Positions 18,014 through 28,205 of a stretch of 64,000 nucleotides of DNA are shown here, in pieces. The notes under the pieces were generated by a model that searched no databases, was not told where the DNA came from, and saw only the letters and a program-made list of their open reading frames with translations. The translations under genes were made by a program, and so were the position numbers. Position 1 is the first letter of the stretch. Each line of letters starts with the position of its first letter. Location: positions 1-64,000 of the forward strand of contig NZ_CAKXZT010000166.1 in assembly GCF_935825525.1 (NCBI RefSeq). The letters are read 5' to 3'. The stretch comes from Mesorhizobium escarrei (lineage in GTDB: Bacteria > Pseudomonadota > Alphaproteobacteria > Rhizobiales > Rhizobiaceae).

Positions 18014-19003
18014 ATGAACTCGATAGCAGCGGATAGGGCCAAGCCCGGCGCCGGCCTGTTCCGCGTCCGCCAGATCCTCGACAATGTCGAGGCCAAGCCG
18101 GTCTCGACGGCGCTGACATGGCCGGCGACGCTCAATCCGGCGGCCTCGAAACGCTATTATTTCTGGTTGGTGGCGCCCGCCGTGGCGCTGCTCGCCTTCA
18201 TCTCGATCTATCCCTTCTTCTGGATGATCTACATGGGCCTTCACGATGTCGAAATCGGCAGCGTGGTGTGGAACGATTTCGCGAACTTCACCCGGCTCCC
18301 GAGCGACTCGCGCTATGTCGGCGGCTGGTTGCTATTGTTCCAGTACAGCGCCATGTGCTTGGCGCTACAGATCGGTATAGGCGTGTTCCTCGCCGTGGCG
18401 CTGAACGGATTGCGCCACGAAAAGATCCTGGTGACGATGCTTTTGATGCCGATGATGATTGCGCCCCTCGTCGCCGGCATGGTTTGGTACTTTCTCTATA
18501 ACGGCACCTTCGGCTGGTATCATTGGCTTCTGCAGAGTGTCGGAATCCTGGGGCCAAAATCCATTCTCGGCAGTCCCGACACGGCGATGCTCGCCATCGT
18601 CATCATTGACGTTTGGCAGTGGACGCCCTTGATCACGCTGATCACGCTGGCCGGCTTGAAACGCGTGCCGCAAGATCAGCTCGAAGCGAACATGGTGGAC
18701 GGCGCCTCGCCCTTCGTTAACTTCATCTCGGTGACGCTGCCCAATCTCTATCCCGTGCTGCTGATCGCCATCATGCTGCGGTTCATGGACAATTTTCGCT
18801 TCATCGACTCGGCCCTGGTGCTCACCGGCGGCGGCCCCGGCAATGCCACGAAGATCCTGCCGATCTATCTCTTCGAGGTGTCGTTCAAGTTCTTCAAGCT
18901 CGGGCGCGGCGCCGCCATCGCGCTCACTCTACTCGTCGTGACCATCATCCTCGGCATGATCCTGGCGAAGGTCTTTGACCGGCTGCACCCGAAACGGACA
19001 TAG
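18014..19003 (+). CDS. ABC sugar transporter permease (MalF/UgpA-type)
   Basis: 329 residues of an inner-membrane permease with six predicted helices. The first is YYFWLVAPAVALLAFISIY. The cytoplasmic EAA loop is at LEANMVDGASPFVNFISVTLP, where the ATPase docks. It begins about 65 bases after the binding-protein gene. An extended soluble N-terminus of about 50 residues precedes the first helix. The permease for the second half of the channel begins three bases after its stop. Confidence 0.9.
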   Translation: MNSIAADRAKPGAGLFRVRQILDNVEAKPVSTALTWPATLNPAASKRYYFWLVAPAVALLAFISIYPFFWMIYMGLHDVEIGSVVWNDFANFTRLPSDSRYVGGWLLLFQYSAMCLALQIGIGVFLAVALNGLRHEKILVTMLLMPMMIAPLVAGMVWYFLYNGTFGWYHWLLQSVGILGPKSILGSPDTAMLAIVIIDVWQWTPLITLITLAGLKRVPQDQLEANMVDGASPFVNFISVTLPNLYPVLLIAIMLRFMDNFRFIDSALVLTGGGPGNATKILPIYLFEVSFKFFKLGRGAAIALTLLVVTIILGMILAKVFDRLHPKRT

Positions 19004-19006
19004 CCG

Positions 19007-19885
19007 ATGGCCTCCCGCGATATCGTTCAGTACCAGGCGCCCCTAAGCCGGGCCTTCGGATGGTTCTCCGCCGTCTTCCTCGCGCTCTACCTAGTGTGGA
19101 CGCTGCTGCCGATCCTTGTGATGTTCATATCGTCCTTCAAGGACCTCCTCGAAGCATTCAAGATCCCGCCGGTGGGCGACTGGGCGGGCGTCACCCTGTT
19201 CTTCGACTTCACGCCGACCTTTAAGCACTACGAGAACCTGTTCGTAAACCTCAACTTCAGCCAGTACATGGCCAACAGCCTGATCGCCGCCGGCGGTTCG
19301 GCGGCGATCTCGGTGATCCTCGGATCGATGGCCGCCTACAGCCTGTCGCGCATCGATTTCCACGGCAAGAGCGACCTGCTCTTCTGGATCATTTCGACGC
19401 GCATGGCGCCGGTCGTCGCGGTGATGGTACCGCTCTACTGGATTTTCCGCGAATTGGAGCTGGTCGGCACCTTGCCCGGCCTCATCCTCGCCTACACTAC
19501 CTTCAACCTGCCCTTCGCCATTTGGATCCTGAAAGGTTTCTTCGACGACGTGCCCTATGCGATCGAGGAGGCGCAGATGGTGGACGGCGCCACGCGCTTC
19601 CAGGCTTTCCTGTCGATCCTGCCGCTGGTCGGCCCGGGCATCGGTGCCGTCGTCGTTCTATGCATCCTGTTCGCCTGGAACGACTACCTCTTCGCCGCCA
19701 TCATCGGGTCCGGCGGCGCCAAAACGCTGTCCGTCGCCACCCGCGAGTTGGTGCAGCCTCAGAACATCCAATGGGGCCCGATCATGGCTGCCGGCGTCGT
19801 CACCACCCTGCCCATGATGCTCCTGGGCCTGGTCATTCGCCGGTACCTGGTCGCCGGTCTCACCATGGGCGCGGTCAAGGAATAG
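19007..19885 (+). CDS. ABC sugar transporter permease (MalG/UgpE-type)
   Basis: 292 residues, six predicted helices (first WFSAVFLALYLVWTLLPILV). The EAA loop is at EEAQMVDGATRFQAFLSILP, typical of MalG-type subunits. It pairs with the preceding permease to form the membrane channel. The ATPase gene starts 11 bases downstream. The length and fold are normal for the family. Confidence 0.9.
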   Translation: MASRDIVQYQAPLSRAFGWFSAVFLALYLVWTLLPILVMFISSFKDLLEAFKIPPVGDWAGVTLFFDFTPTFKHYENLFVNLNFSQYMANSLIAAGGSAAISVILGSMAAYSLSRIDFHGKSDLLFWIISTRMAPVVAVMVPLYWIFRELELVGTLPGLILAYTTFNLPFAIWILKGFFDDVPYAIEEAQMVDGATRFQAFLSILPLVGPGIGAVVVLCILFAWNDYLFAAIIGSGGAKTLSVATRELVQPQNIQWGPIMAAGVVTTLPMMLLGLVIRRYLVAGLTMGAVKE

Positions 19886-19896
19886 CGGGAGTTGGG

Positions 19897-20991
<1,095 letters not shown>

Positions 20992-21084
20992 GTTGGCGGG
21001 CCGGCAGTATTTGAATGGCGTTTCCCAGACATCAAGGTTTTGGTGCTTGCCCCTCAATCTGGCTCGCTCGCCCTCAGTCAGCTC

Positions 21085-21190
21085 AAACTGAAGCGCCGTC
21101 TTGCAATTCGAAGACATTCTGAATCGGCCGATCATGCCGCTACGCCCAGAGAAGATGCCCCGTTGTTGCGTCGATCAGCTGCGCGGTAAT
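21085..21190 (-). pseudogene. Relic of a TPR-type adenylate cyclase tail region
   Basis: The minus strand reads ITAQLIDATTGHLLWA, a stop, then RHDRPIQNVFELQDG. This is the segment (V/I)TAQLIDA-TG-HLWAERYDR found in class III cyclase/TPR hybrid proteins, here with an in-frame stop. It abuts and overlaps a histidine kinase fragment in another frame. Confidence 0.45.
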
Positions 21191-21275
21191 CCCCCTCGAG
21201 TTCCGTCTGCACCGAGACGTCGTTCTTCACCACCTCGCCATGGGTCAGGGCAATAACCTCGAGGATTGCTTCGCA
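21132..21275 (-). pseudogene. Histidine kinase fragment (between HisKA and ATPase domains)
   Basis: EAILEVIALTHGEVVKNDVS followed by VQTELEG closely resembles EAVLEIVALTHAEVVKNGVA in the adjacent 21.5-27.0 kb hybrid kinase. Similarity stops at LEGDY, where the cyclase-like relic begins. It is a detached piece of a paralogous kinase gene. Confidence 0.6.
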
Positions 21276-21495
21276 CTCCGCCGCGCATGTCCAAGCCGGC
21301 ATCGGCCCCGAAGGGAATTGAAGTAGCCTCGATCGCCGAGTTAGAGTTTTATGCCGATCGGCGGATCTACACGCATCTTGCGGCCGGCGATCGGAGGAAA
21401 TGCTGATAGTCTTCCCAGCCCTGCCGAGCCACTCATTGCTGTAGGTGGCGAAAATGAAGGCAGCAATCGACAAGCGCAAGGCGCCAGCGCGTCGA

Positions 21496-24400
21496 TCACT
21501 CCGCAAGATCTGGATGGGCAGGGACAGTGAATTGAAAGATGGCGCCGCGGGGAACGTTCGCGCTTGCCCACAATCGTCCGCCCCGCGCTTCGATGATCGA
21601 ACGGCAGATCGACAGCCCCAACCCCAAACCGCTTGGCTTCGTCGTGTAGAACGCCTGGAACAGCCGTTCGAGATCAGCTGGAGCCAACCCAGGACCCGAA
21701 TCTCGCACGGAGACGAGCACGCCACCCAACTCGGCATGCCCGGTACTGATCAGCAATTCCCGGGTCCGCTCGCTGACGCTGCTCATTGCCTCAACGGCGT
21801 TCACGATCAAGTTCAGGATCACCTGCTGCATCTCAACCCGATCTCCCTGAATCGGCGGCAGGCCGTTGGCGAGATCAGTGTGGACTGCAACTCCATTCTT
21901 CACAACTTCGGCATGGGTCAGCGCGACAATCTCAAGGACTGCTTCGTTGATCTCCAAGCGATCGTTGCGCACCGGCGCCCTCGCGATCAGGGCGCGGATG
22001 CGGCCTATGACCTCGCCCGCTCGATTGCCATCCTTGACGATGCTCGCGAGCACCTGGCGCAGCTCCTCCAGATCCGGCATCCGGCCAGCGAGAATGCGCA
22101 GCCCCGTCTGGGCGTTGATGACCGTCGCCGCGATGGGCTGGTTCACATCGTGGGCGATCGATGCCGTGAGCTCACCCATGGTTGCAACGCGGCTTGCGTG
22201 CGCCAGTTCCAGCTGCACCTCGCGGTAGCGCCGCTCGCTCTCGTGTGCCTCAGCTTCCGCCCGCTTGCGCTCTGTCAAATCGAGGACAAAGGCTACGCCC
22301 TGGTCTGCCCGTACGCCGAAGGTCGCCCCGCCGACGAAGACGGGAACCCGGATGCCGTCTTTGCGAAAGAACTCCTTCTCGAAGGGCTTGGACGATCCGG
22401 TCGCCCTGAGCTCTGCCAGGGCTCGTTCGTCGGCCGAGCTCCATTCGTTCGGGGTCAGCGCCGACCAACTCAGACGACCCGAAACGAGATCGTCGCGGCT
22501 TTGCCCCATCATGTGCAGAAAGGCTTCGTTCGCCTCGATGATGCGGCCTTCAAAGTCCCAGATGAAGATCCCAATGATGTTGGAATCGACCAGGCGTCGG
22601 ACCTTTGCCTCCCGTTCCTGCAGATCGCCGTAGAGACGCGTGTTCTCCAGCGAGATTGCCGCTTGCGCCGCCAGCAGCTCCAGGACCGCGATTCGATTCG
22701 GAGTGAACGCGAACGAGGTCAATGTGTTTTCCAGATAGAGCAGGCCCGTCAACTGCCCCTGCTTGAGCAGCGGGAGGCAGAGCATCGACTTGGCTTGTCG
22801 GCCGCGAAGATAATCGTCCTCGAAGGAGAGGTTCGGCCTCGAAGAATCATCGAGGATCACGCTTTCGTGCGTGCGGATGACATAGCGGACGAGGGATTCT
22901 GGACAGGTGATCCCAGTGATCGACTTTTGGCACAGCTCGACCTCGACCTGATCGCCGGTAGCCCGGCCCTCTGCTTGAATCAGATAGTCTTCCTCTGCCG
23001 GCAGGATCAAAAGGCCGCGATCCGCGCCTGCGTTTTCGAGCGCGATCATCATCAGCCGCTCGATCAACTTGGGTAAGATGATCTCGCTGGACACGGCCTG
23101 AGAGGCTTTGACGATGCTCGCCACATCGAGCTGCTGGATTGGAGAGCCAATGGACGCAGTGGGAAGGTGGCCCTCCGCAGCGGCCAAATGCGGATGAAGC
23201 CGATCGAGCTGCTTCACCTTGCCCTCGGCACCCCAGCGGAGATAACAGGACCTGGCGTTCCGGAGATAGGTGTGGGCGATGGTCTCGAAGCCGCGCGCCG
23301 CATAGAACCGCGAGGCAAGTTCATTGCTAAGTCCCTCGTTCTGCACGAAGCCGCGGTCGCGTGCCAGCCGAATTGCGTCTTCGTAAAGGCGTTCGGCATC
23401 GACTACGCGCTCTTCAAGGCGCGCAATCTCTGCCGCAAGAAGCGCCCGGCGATCCGCGAAATTCTCCGGGCAATGGCGAGCCCAGAGATCCAGTTGCCGA
23501 TAGTGCGCTGCCAGGGCTTCTAGGTGTGGGGCGCTCTCCTCCGCCGGTATCATGCTCGAGCGGGCTGCTTGCGCCAACCCGGCGTAGAAATGATATTCTG
23601 CGTACTCAAAGAACGGCCGCAATGTCCACAGGAGCTCTTGCGTCTTTGCGGCCGCCCCAAGGGCGGACAAATAGTCGCCCGCCCAGACATGCGCCTCGAG
23701 TTTTCGGACCCAATAGAAGCCGGCGGGAAGGGTCAGATTTGGATTTTCCTCAAGGTGCTGTTCGAACGCGGCCTCATCGAACTCCGCGTCATTGAATGAG
23801 GTGAATTCGTTGGTCAGGCCCCGCAACATCCGGATCAGGCGCAGCTGGCTGGTGATCATGTCAACGACGATACCGAACCGCAGCTTCCGGGCAAAATCGA
23901 GCCCTTTCACCGCTTCGCGCTCTACCTCGCTCAGGGGTTCGCCGGAACCCAGAGAAATCGTGACCAGGTTGTTCCAGCAATGGCCCGCATAGACGAGGTC
24001 GCCGACTCTGTTTGCCGCCTCAAAAGCACGCTCGAAGAACGTACGGCTGGACCGGACGTCCCGCATCCAGGCATTGGCTTGTCCAAAGTTCAGGTAAACG
24101 CGAGCCCTGAATGCGTCCAGCCCGCGTTTTTCAACCAGATCGACGCTGAGCTGGCCGAAGCGGAACGCCGAGGGATAGTCGCCGGAGTACGCCCCCAGGG
24201 TCACACCAAGCCAGACATAGCCGCAGCACGATGCGTTGTCGTTGCCATTCTCCAGGCTGAGGTTCACCATGCGTGTGGCCATCAGGCGGCCGAGGTTTTC
24301 ATCGCTCATAAAGGCAAAGGGCATGAGCTTTGTCAGGACATCCATTGTTGCGCGAGTCGCGGGGTCGCTCATGAGGGTCAAGTCGATGAGTTCCTCGATC

Positions 24401-26997
24401 GGGCGGTCTCCGAGCTTCCGCCACATCCGCTCGTATTCCTGCCGTACTTCCTCGTCTCTCGGATGCGGCGACCACTCGATCCCGACGCGCCGGAGGTACT
24501 CGAGACATACGGCGACCGCGCGGTCGGTCTGAACGAGCAAATAATAAAGATCCATGCGTAAACACGTAACCGCGGCTTCGTCCGTGAGGTTTCCCGGGCG
24601 GCGCGAGAGCGCCAACAGCCGCGCTTCGGCCGCTGCAAGATCGCCAATTAGAAACTCACATTCCGCGCGATGTAGCTCGAGCGGGAAGGCGAGGTCATAG
24701 CGCCGCTCCCAGCGGTCCTCCGCCAGCAGCGCAGTTCCGGCGACAAGATACTTCAGAGCCGAGGCATAGGCGCTGGCGTTCTTGGCGCGCTTGCCCGCCA
24801 TGAGGTTGAGCTCGGCGACGTGCTCGCGCTCTTGCTGCGTCAGGATCATCTCCGCTCCGCGGTTGAGGTGGTTCACGACGTCGAAGACGACTTCCTCGAG
24901 TGCTTCCGGTGCGATACGCGATACGAGCGCCCGGCCAATCCGGAGATGCGTGGCGGCCCTCTCACTCTCGGGAATTAGCGCATAGGCAGCCTCCTGGACC
25001 CGGTCGTGAAGGAACACATAGCTGTCACCTAGGCGGAAGACGAGACCGGCCCGAACCGCTTCCCACAATCCCTCATGGACCTTCTGCTCGGATTCCCCGT
25101 GTACCAACGTCATGGTCACGATCTGGGCAGCGTTGCCCAGACAAGCGAGTTGTCCCAAGGCGTCCTGCGTAGCATCCGGCAGCCGGCTCAGCTTCGCTGC
25201 CATCAGATCGGCCACATTGTCCGTGTAGCCCCTGGCGTGTATGCGATTGAGGTCCCAGCTCCATCGCGCCTCGCCCTGATCGAACGTGAGCAATCCATCT
25301 TCGGCAAGGGTGGAAAGGAACTGGATGGCGAAGAATGGATTGCCGGTCGTTTTCTCGTGTACGAGTCCAGCCAGCTGAGCGGATTGCTCGAATTCGAGCT
25401 GAATTGCGTCAGCAATCAACTGCCCCAAGTCCTCGCGCAATAGCGGTTTAAGTACAATATCCTGGACTTTCCCCCCGGCTTTTCGGATCGCTTCGAGCTT
25501 GCGCATAAGGGGGTGAGCGCGATCCACCTCATTGTCTCGGTAGGCACCGATCAGCATCAAATGTCGGACATCTGGCCTCGTTAATAGATCCTCGAGTAAA
25601 TTGAGCGTCGCCGCGTCGAGCCATTGCAAATCATCGAGAAAGAGTGCCAGTGGGTGTTCGGGACGTGCGAAGACGCCGATGAGCTGTCGGAACACGAGTT
25701 GGAAGCGGTTTTGTGCTTGTTGCGGCTCAAGCTCCGGGACGGGCGGTTGTTCACCGATGATAAACTTCAGTTCAGGGACCAGATCGACCATCAGCCGTCC
25801 GTTTGGGCCAAGCGCTTCTAGCAGGGCATCGCGCCAACTCGCCAACTCGGCATCGCTCTTGCTGAGAAGAGGTCGCACAAGGCTCTGAAACGCCTGCACC
25901 AGCGTCGAGTAGGGGATGTCGCGCTTGTACTGGTCGAACTTCCCTGCTGCGAAGAGCCCACGCGGCGGCACCAGCACCCTATGCAGTTCATTGACGAGCG
26001 AGGATTTGCCGATACCTGAATATCCGGAGACCAGCACCAACTCCGGCGCGCCGCCCTTGACGATCCGATCGAAGGCTGCGAGCAAGGCATCGACCTCGTC
26101 CGCTCTCCCATACAGTTTCTCAGGAATGAGAAGGCGGCCTGGCGTGTCGTGTTCCCCCAACGGGAAATCATCGATCCGGCGCTCAGCCTCCCAGGCGGCA
26201 AGGCAGCGCCCAAGGTCGCTCTCCAGGCCAGCCGCGGTCTGATAGCGTTCCTCGGGGGTCTTGCAGAGCAGTTTCATTACGATCGCCGAGGTGGCGCCAG
26301 GGACCTCCTTCAGCCGCTCGTCGGGGGCCACAGGCATCCTTGCAATGTGGCAGTGGACCCAATCCATTGGATCGGCCGCGGTAAACAGGAGATGACCGGT
26401 GAGCATCTGATAAAGCGTTGCTCCAAGAGAGTAGAGGTCGCTGCGGGAATCGATCGAGCGATTCATTCGTCCGGTCTGTTCGGGTGCCATGTAGGCGAGC
26501 GTGCCGACGATGGTCTCCGGGGGCCCGGGCGATTGGCGATCGCGCTGCAGACGCGAGGCGACGCCAAACCCGGTGAGCCGGACCTGTCCGTCCGCGCAGT
26601 TAGCCAAAATATTGGCGGGCTTGATGTCCTTGTGGATAAGGCCGCGCTGGTGAATCTTGCCCACAGCCCCGGTGATGCCGATAGCGAGGCGCAAGAAGCT
26701 TCCCACCTCCATGGGCGCGCCGAGCAGTCGGTCGAGAGGTTCGCCGCCGGGATCCTCGAGTACCAACGCCATGCGGCCATCGTGGCGGGACAAGTCTACC
26801 GGCCGGACAGCCCAGTCAGCATCCAGTTCGGCCTTGAGGTCATGTTCATGTTCGAGCCGCTTGAGAGACTCACGCGCGAAGTATTCCCCGATGGGCGCGA
26901 GCAGCAGGATCGGGTCCAAGCCGTCGCCCGAGCCGCGGTAGAGTGTGAACTCGCCTCCCCGCAACGCCGAGAATACATAGCCCGAAAGCTCCGTCAC
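21496..26997 (-). CDS. Giant hybrid: Ser/Thr kinase-like, AAA ATPase, GAF, PAS, histidine kinase
   Basis: 1833 residues in one chain. Residues 1-260 are a protein-kinase-like domain (IHKDIKPANIL at about 121-131, APEQTGRMN at 171-179). The metal-binding DFG Asp is Gly here (LTGFGVAS, about 141-148) and no clear glycine loop or VAIK lysine is seen, so it may be a pseudokinase. Residues 280-600 are a MalT/AcvR-type AAA ATPase with Walker A GYSGIGKSS (325-333) and Walker B LFLDDLQWLD (about 452-461). A long helical repeat region follows to about 1250, then GAF (LIERLMMIALENAGADRGLL onward), PAS (DSNIIGIFIWDFEGRIIEAN), HisKA with the His near 1616 (MGELTASIAHDVNQPIAA) and the ATPase domain (RDSGPGLAP, GLGLGLSICRS). 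The GTG start has AGGAGG upstream. It probably phosphorelays to an unlinked regulator. Confidence 0.9.
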   Translation of the reverse strand: MTELSGYVFSALRGGEFTLYRGSGDGLDPILLLAPIGEYFARESLKRLEHEHDLKAELDADWAVRPVDLSRHDGRMALVLEDPGGEPLDRLLGAPMEVGSFLRLAIGITGAVGKIHQRGLIHKDIKPANILANCADGQVRLTGFGVASRLQRDRQSPGPPETIVGTLAYMAPEQTGRMNRSIDSRSDLYSLGATLYQMLTGHLLFTAADPMDWVHCHIARMPVAPDERLKEVPGATSAIVMKLLCKTPEERYQTAAGLESDLGRCLAAWEAERRIDDFPLGEHDTPGRLLIPEKLYGRADEVDALLAAFDRIVKGGAPELVLVSGYSGIGKSSLVNELHRVLVPPRGLFAAGKFDQYKRDIPYSTLVQAFQSLVRPLLSKSDAELASWRDALLEALGPNGRLMVDLVPELKFIIGEQPPVPELEPQQAQNRFQLVFRQLIGVFARPEHPLALFLDDLQWLDAATLNLLEDLLTRPDVRHLMLIGAYRDNEVDRAHPLMRKLEAIRKAGGKVQDIVLKPLLREDLGQLIADAIQLEFEQSAQLAGLVHEKTTGNPFFAIQFLSTLAEDGLLTFDQGEARWSWDLNRIHARGYTDNVADLMAAKLSRLPDATQDALGQLACLGNAAQIVTMTLVHGESEQKVHEGLWEAVRAGLVFRLGDSYVFLHDRVQEAAYALIPESERAATHLRIGRALVSRIAPEALEEVVFDVVNHLNRGAEMILTQQEREHVAELNLMAGKRAKNASAYASALKYLVAGTALLAEDRWERRYDLAFPLELHRAECEFLIGDLAAAEARLLALSRRPGNLTDEAAVTCLRMDLYYLLVQTDRAVAVCLEYLRRVGIEWSPHPRDEEVRQEYERMWRKLGDRPIEELIDLTLMSDPATRATMDVLTKLMPFAFMSDENLGRLMATRMVNLSLENGNDNASCCGYVWLGVTLGAYSGDYPSAFRFGQLSVDLVEKRGLDAFRARVYLNFGQANAWMRDVRSSRTFFERAFEAANRVGDLVYAGHCWNNLVTISLGSGEPLSEVEREAVKGLDFARKLRFGIVVDMITSQLRLIRMLRGLTNEFTSFNDAEFDEAAFEQHLEENPNLTLPAGFYWVRKLEAHVWAGDYLSALGAAAKTQELLWTLRPFFEYAEYHFYAGLAQAARSSMIPAEESAPHLEALAAHYRQLDLWARHCPENFADRRALLAAEIARLEERVVDAERLYEDAIRLARDRGFVQNEGLSNELASRFYAARGFETIAHTYLRNARSCYLRWGAEGKVKQLDRLHPHLAAAEGHLPTASIGSPIQQLDVASIVKASQAVSSEIILPKLIERLMMIALENAGADRGLLILPAEEDYLIQAEGRATGDQVEVELCQKSITGITCPESLVRYVIRTHESVILDDSSRPNLSFEDDYLRGRQAKSMLCLPLLKQGQLTGLLYLENTLTSFAFTPNRIAVLELLAAQAAISLENTRLYGDLQEREAKVRRLVDSNIIGIFIWDFEGRIIEANEAFLHMMGQSRDDLVSGRLSWSALTPNEWSSADERALAELRATGSSKPFEKEFFRKDGIRVPVFVGGATFGVRADQGVAFVLDLTERKRAEAEAHESERRYREVQLELAHASRVATMGELTASIAHDVNQPIAATVINAQTGLRILAGRMPDLEELRQVLASIVKDGNRAGEVIGRIRALIARAPVRNDRLEINEAVLEIVALTHAEVVKNGVAVHTDLANGLPPIQGDRVEMQQVILNLIVNAVEAMSSVSERTRELLISTGHAELGGVLVSVRDSGPGLAPADLERLFQAFYTTKPSGLGLGLSICRSIIEARGGRLWASANVPRGAIFQFTVPAHPDLAE

Positions 26998-27108
26998 CAG
27001 GGCCTCCTGTCAGCCCCCCATTGGCACTCAGTTATCCCTTGGCAATTGACTAGTTACATTGCTGCTGCCCGTCAATCCATCAACCGGGAATTGCCAATCC
27101 GTTCGCGG

Positions 27109-27195
27109 TCACAGACGGGTCTCGTGATGCGACCGCAAGGCGATCTGAAAGGTAGCATTTGGCCCGGCATTGCACGAGGCCCGCAACGTCCGCCG
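27109..27195 (-). pseudogene. Histidine kinase C-terminal fragment
   Basis: The minus strand encodes RTLRASCNAGPNATFQIALR and SHHETRL before a TGA. It matches LWASRNAGPGATFQFALQSHHPEE at the extreme C-terminus of the 9.7-11.5 kb kinase. Only the last 28 codons remain. It lies just upstream of the hybrid kinase gene. Confidence 0.65.
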
Positions 27196-27263
27196 TGGGG
27201 TCGCTGAACCCGATCGGACGAGGCCGGCTAACTTTGATGGGTCATCCTGAAAGCACAACATCG

Positions 27264-28070
27264 TCACACTCTGGTGGCCAGCGAAAGTCCGAGATGGGGT
27301 CGAGACGCGATCTTCGCGGCATCACCGGCAAAGGTCCGAACGTTTCGGGATGCCGGCGATCCACGTGGTCCGTGGCGCCGGGTCGAAAGCCTCCAGGGAA
27401 CGAACCCGCGGGATGAAGAGCGCGGTTCGGTCTCTATGGGATTTAACGTTTGTGCTTGGTCGCTGCGGCCGCGGTGATGCGGCCGGCGGAGGGGAATGAT
27501 GATGGTGACGGCCGAGTGAGCCGCACCGGTGCCGCCGATGCTGCGGCGTAGCGGTTGCAGGGCGGACGATTTTGGCGTGTTGAGTTGCAACGTGGCGTGT
27601 TGGTGGGCGCTGGCGCACGAAAGCCGCCGATCCGGCGACGATGGGGTCCATCGGCAGGGATACGCCGTGGTGGGCGGGTTGCCGTCATGGCATTCGGGCT
27701 GCGCTTGTAGAGCCAGCTGATGGCGGCGCTCGGGCGTCATTGCCGCGCTCGAAGGTCTCGATGACGATCATCCTGCCGCCGCAGCACGGGCATGGCGGCC
27801 GCCAGTCCGTGGGAGCGGCATCGGCGCAGCCCGTTTCGCAACGTTCGGCCTCAGGCTGGGATGCGGCGAGAAGCTCGCGGGCGCGTGCGATGTTGGCGCT
27901 GACGTGCGCGCTGGCGAGCAGGCCATAGTGGCGGATGCGGTGGAAGCCCTTGGGCAGGATGTGGAGCAGGAAGCGGCGGATGAACTCGCTGGGATCGGGC
28001 GTCATGGACCGGTATCGCTCGCTGCCGTTAATCCTTGTAGCGGAACGTCACGCCGGCCGCAATGAAATCA
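27264..28070 (-). mobile_element. IS91-type element relic (transposase C-terminus)
   Basis: Minus-strand frames encode GVTFRYKD, then (after a stop/frameshift) SEFIRRFLLHILPKGFHRIR and HYGLLASAHVSANIARAREL with a CPCCGGRMIVIETFERG zinc-finger-like end. This is the C-terminal part of the Y2 transposase of IS91-family elements. The N-terminal two-tyrosine catalytic region is absent, so the element cannot move by itself. The downstream segment (27264-27690) contains the typical Pro/Arg-rich frames seen after IS91 transposases. The left end is not defined; the right truncation is near 28070, at a short inverted repeat. Confidence 0.75.
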
Positions 28071-28114
28071 ATATTTTGGTGGGCCCGGAGGACGGAGCAG
28101 GTGCATTGATTTCA
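28062..28114. repeat. 10-bp inverted repeat at the IS91 relic boundary
   Basis: TGAAATCAAT at 28062-28071 is inverted as ATTGATTTCA at 28105-28114, separated by 33 bases. It marks the point where transposase similarity ends and the accessory island begins. Whether it is a transposition scar or a regulatory dyad is unknown. Confidence 0.45.
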
Positions 28115-28205
28115 CTAGTTTTTTCGCGGGCCGAAATCGGAAGCTTTCCCTCACCATTCCGTACCATTCCGCGGGCGTGAATTCATTTTTGCTTCACGAC
28201 CCGAG

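Noticed and set aside
21445-23076. 543-codon plus-strand frame
   Set aside because: It runs antisense through the histidine kinase part of the hybrid gene, whose sense strand shows clear domains; its own translation has no domain. Shadow of high-GC coding DNA.
26149-27207. 352-codon plus-strand frame
   Set aside because: Antisense to the kinase-like N-terminus of the hybrid gene; no family.
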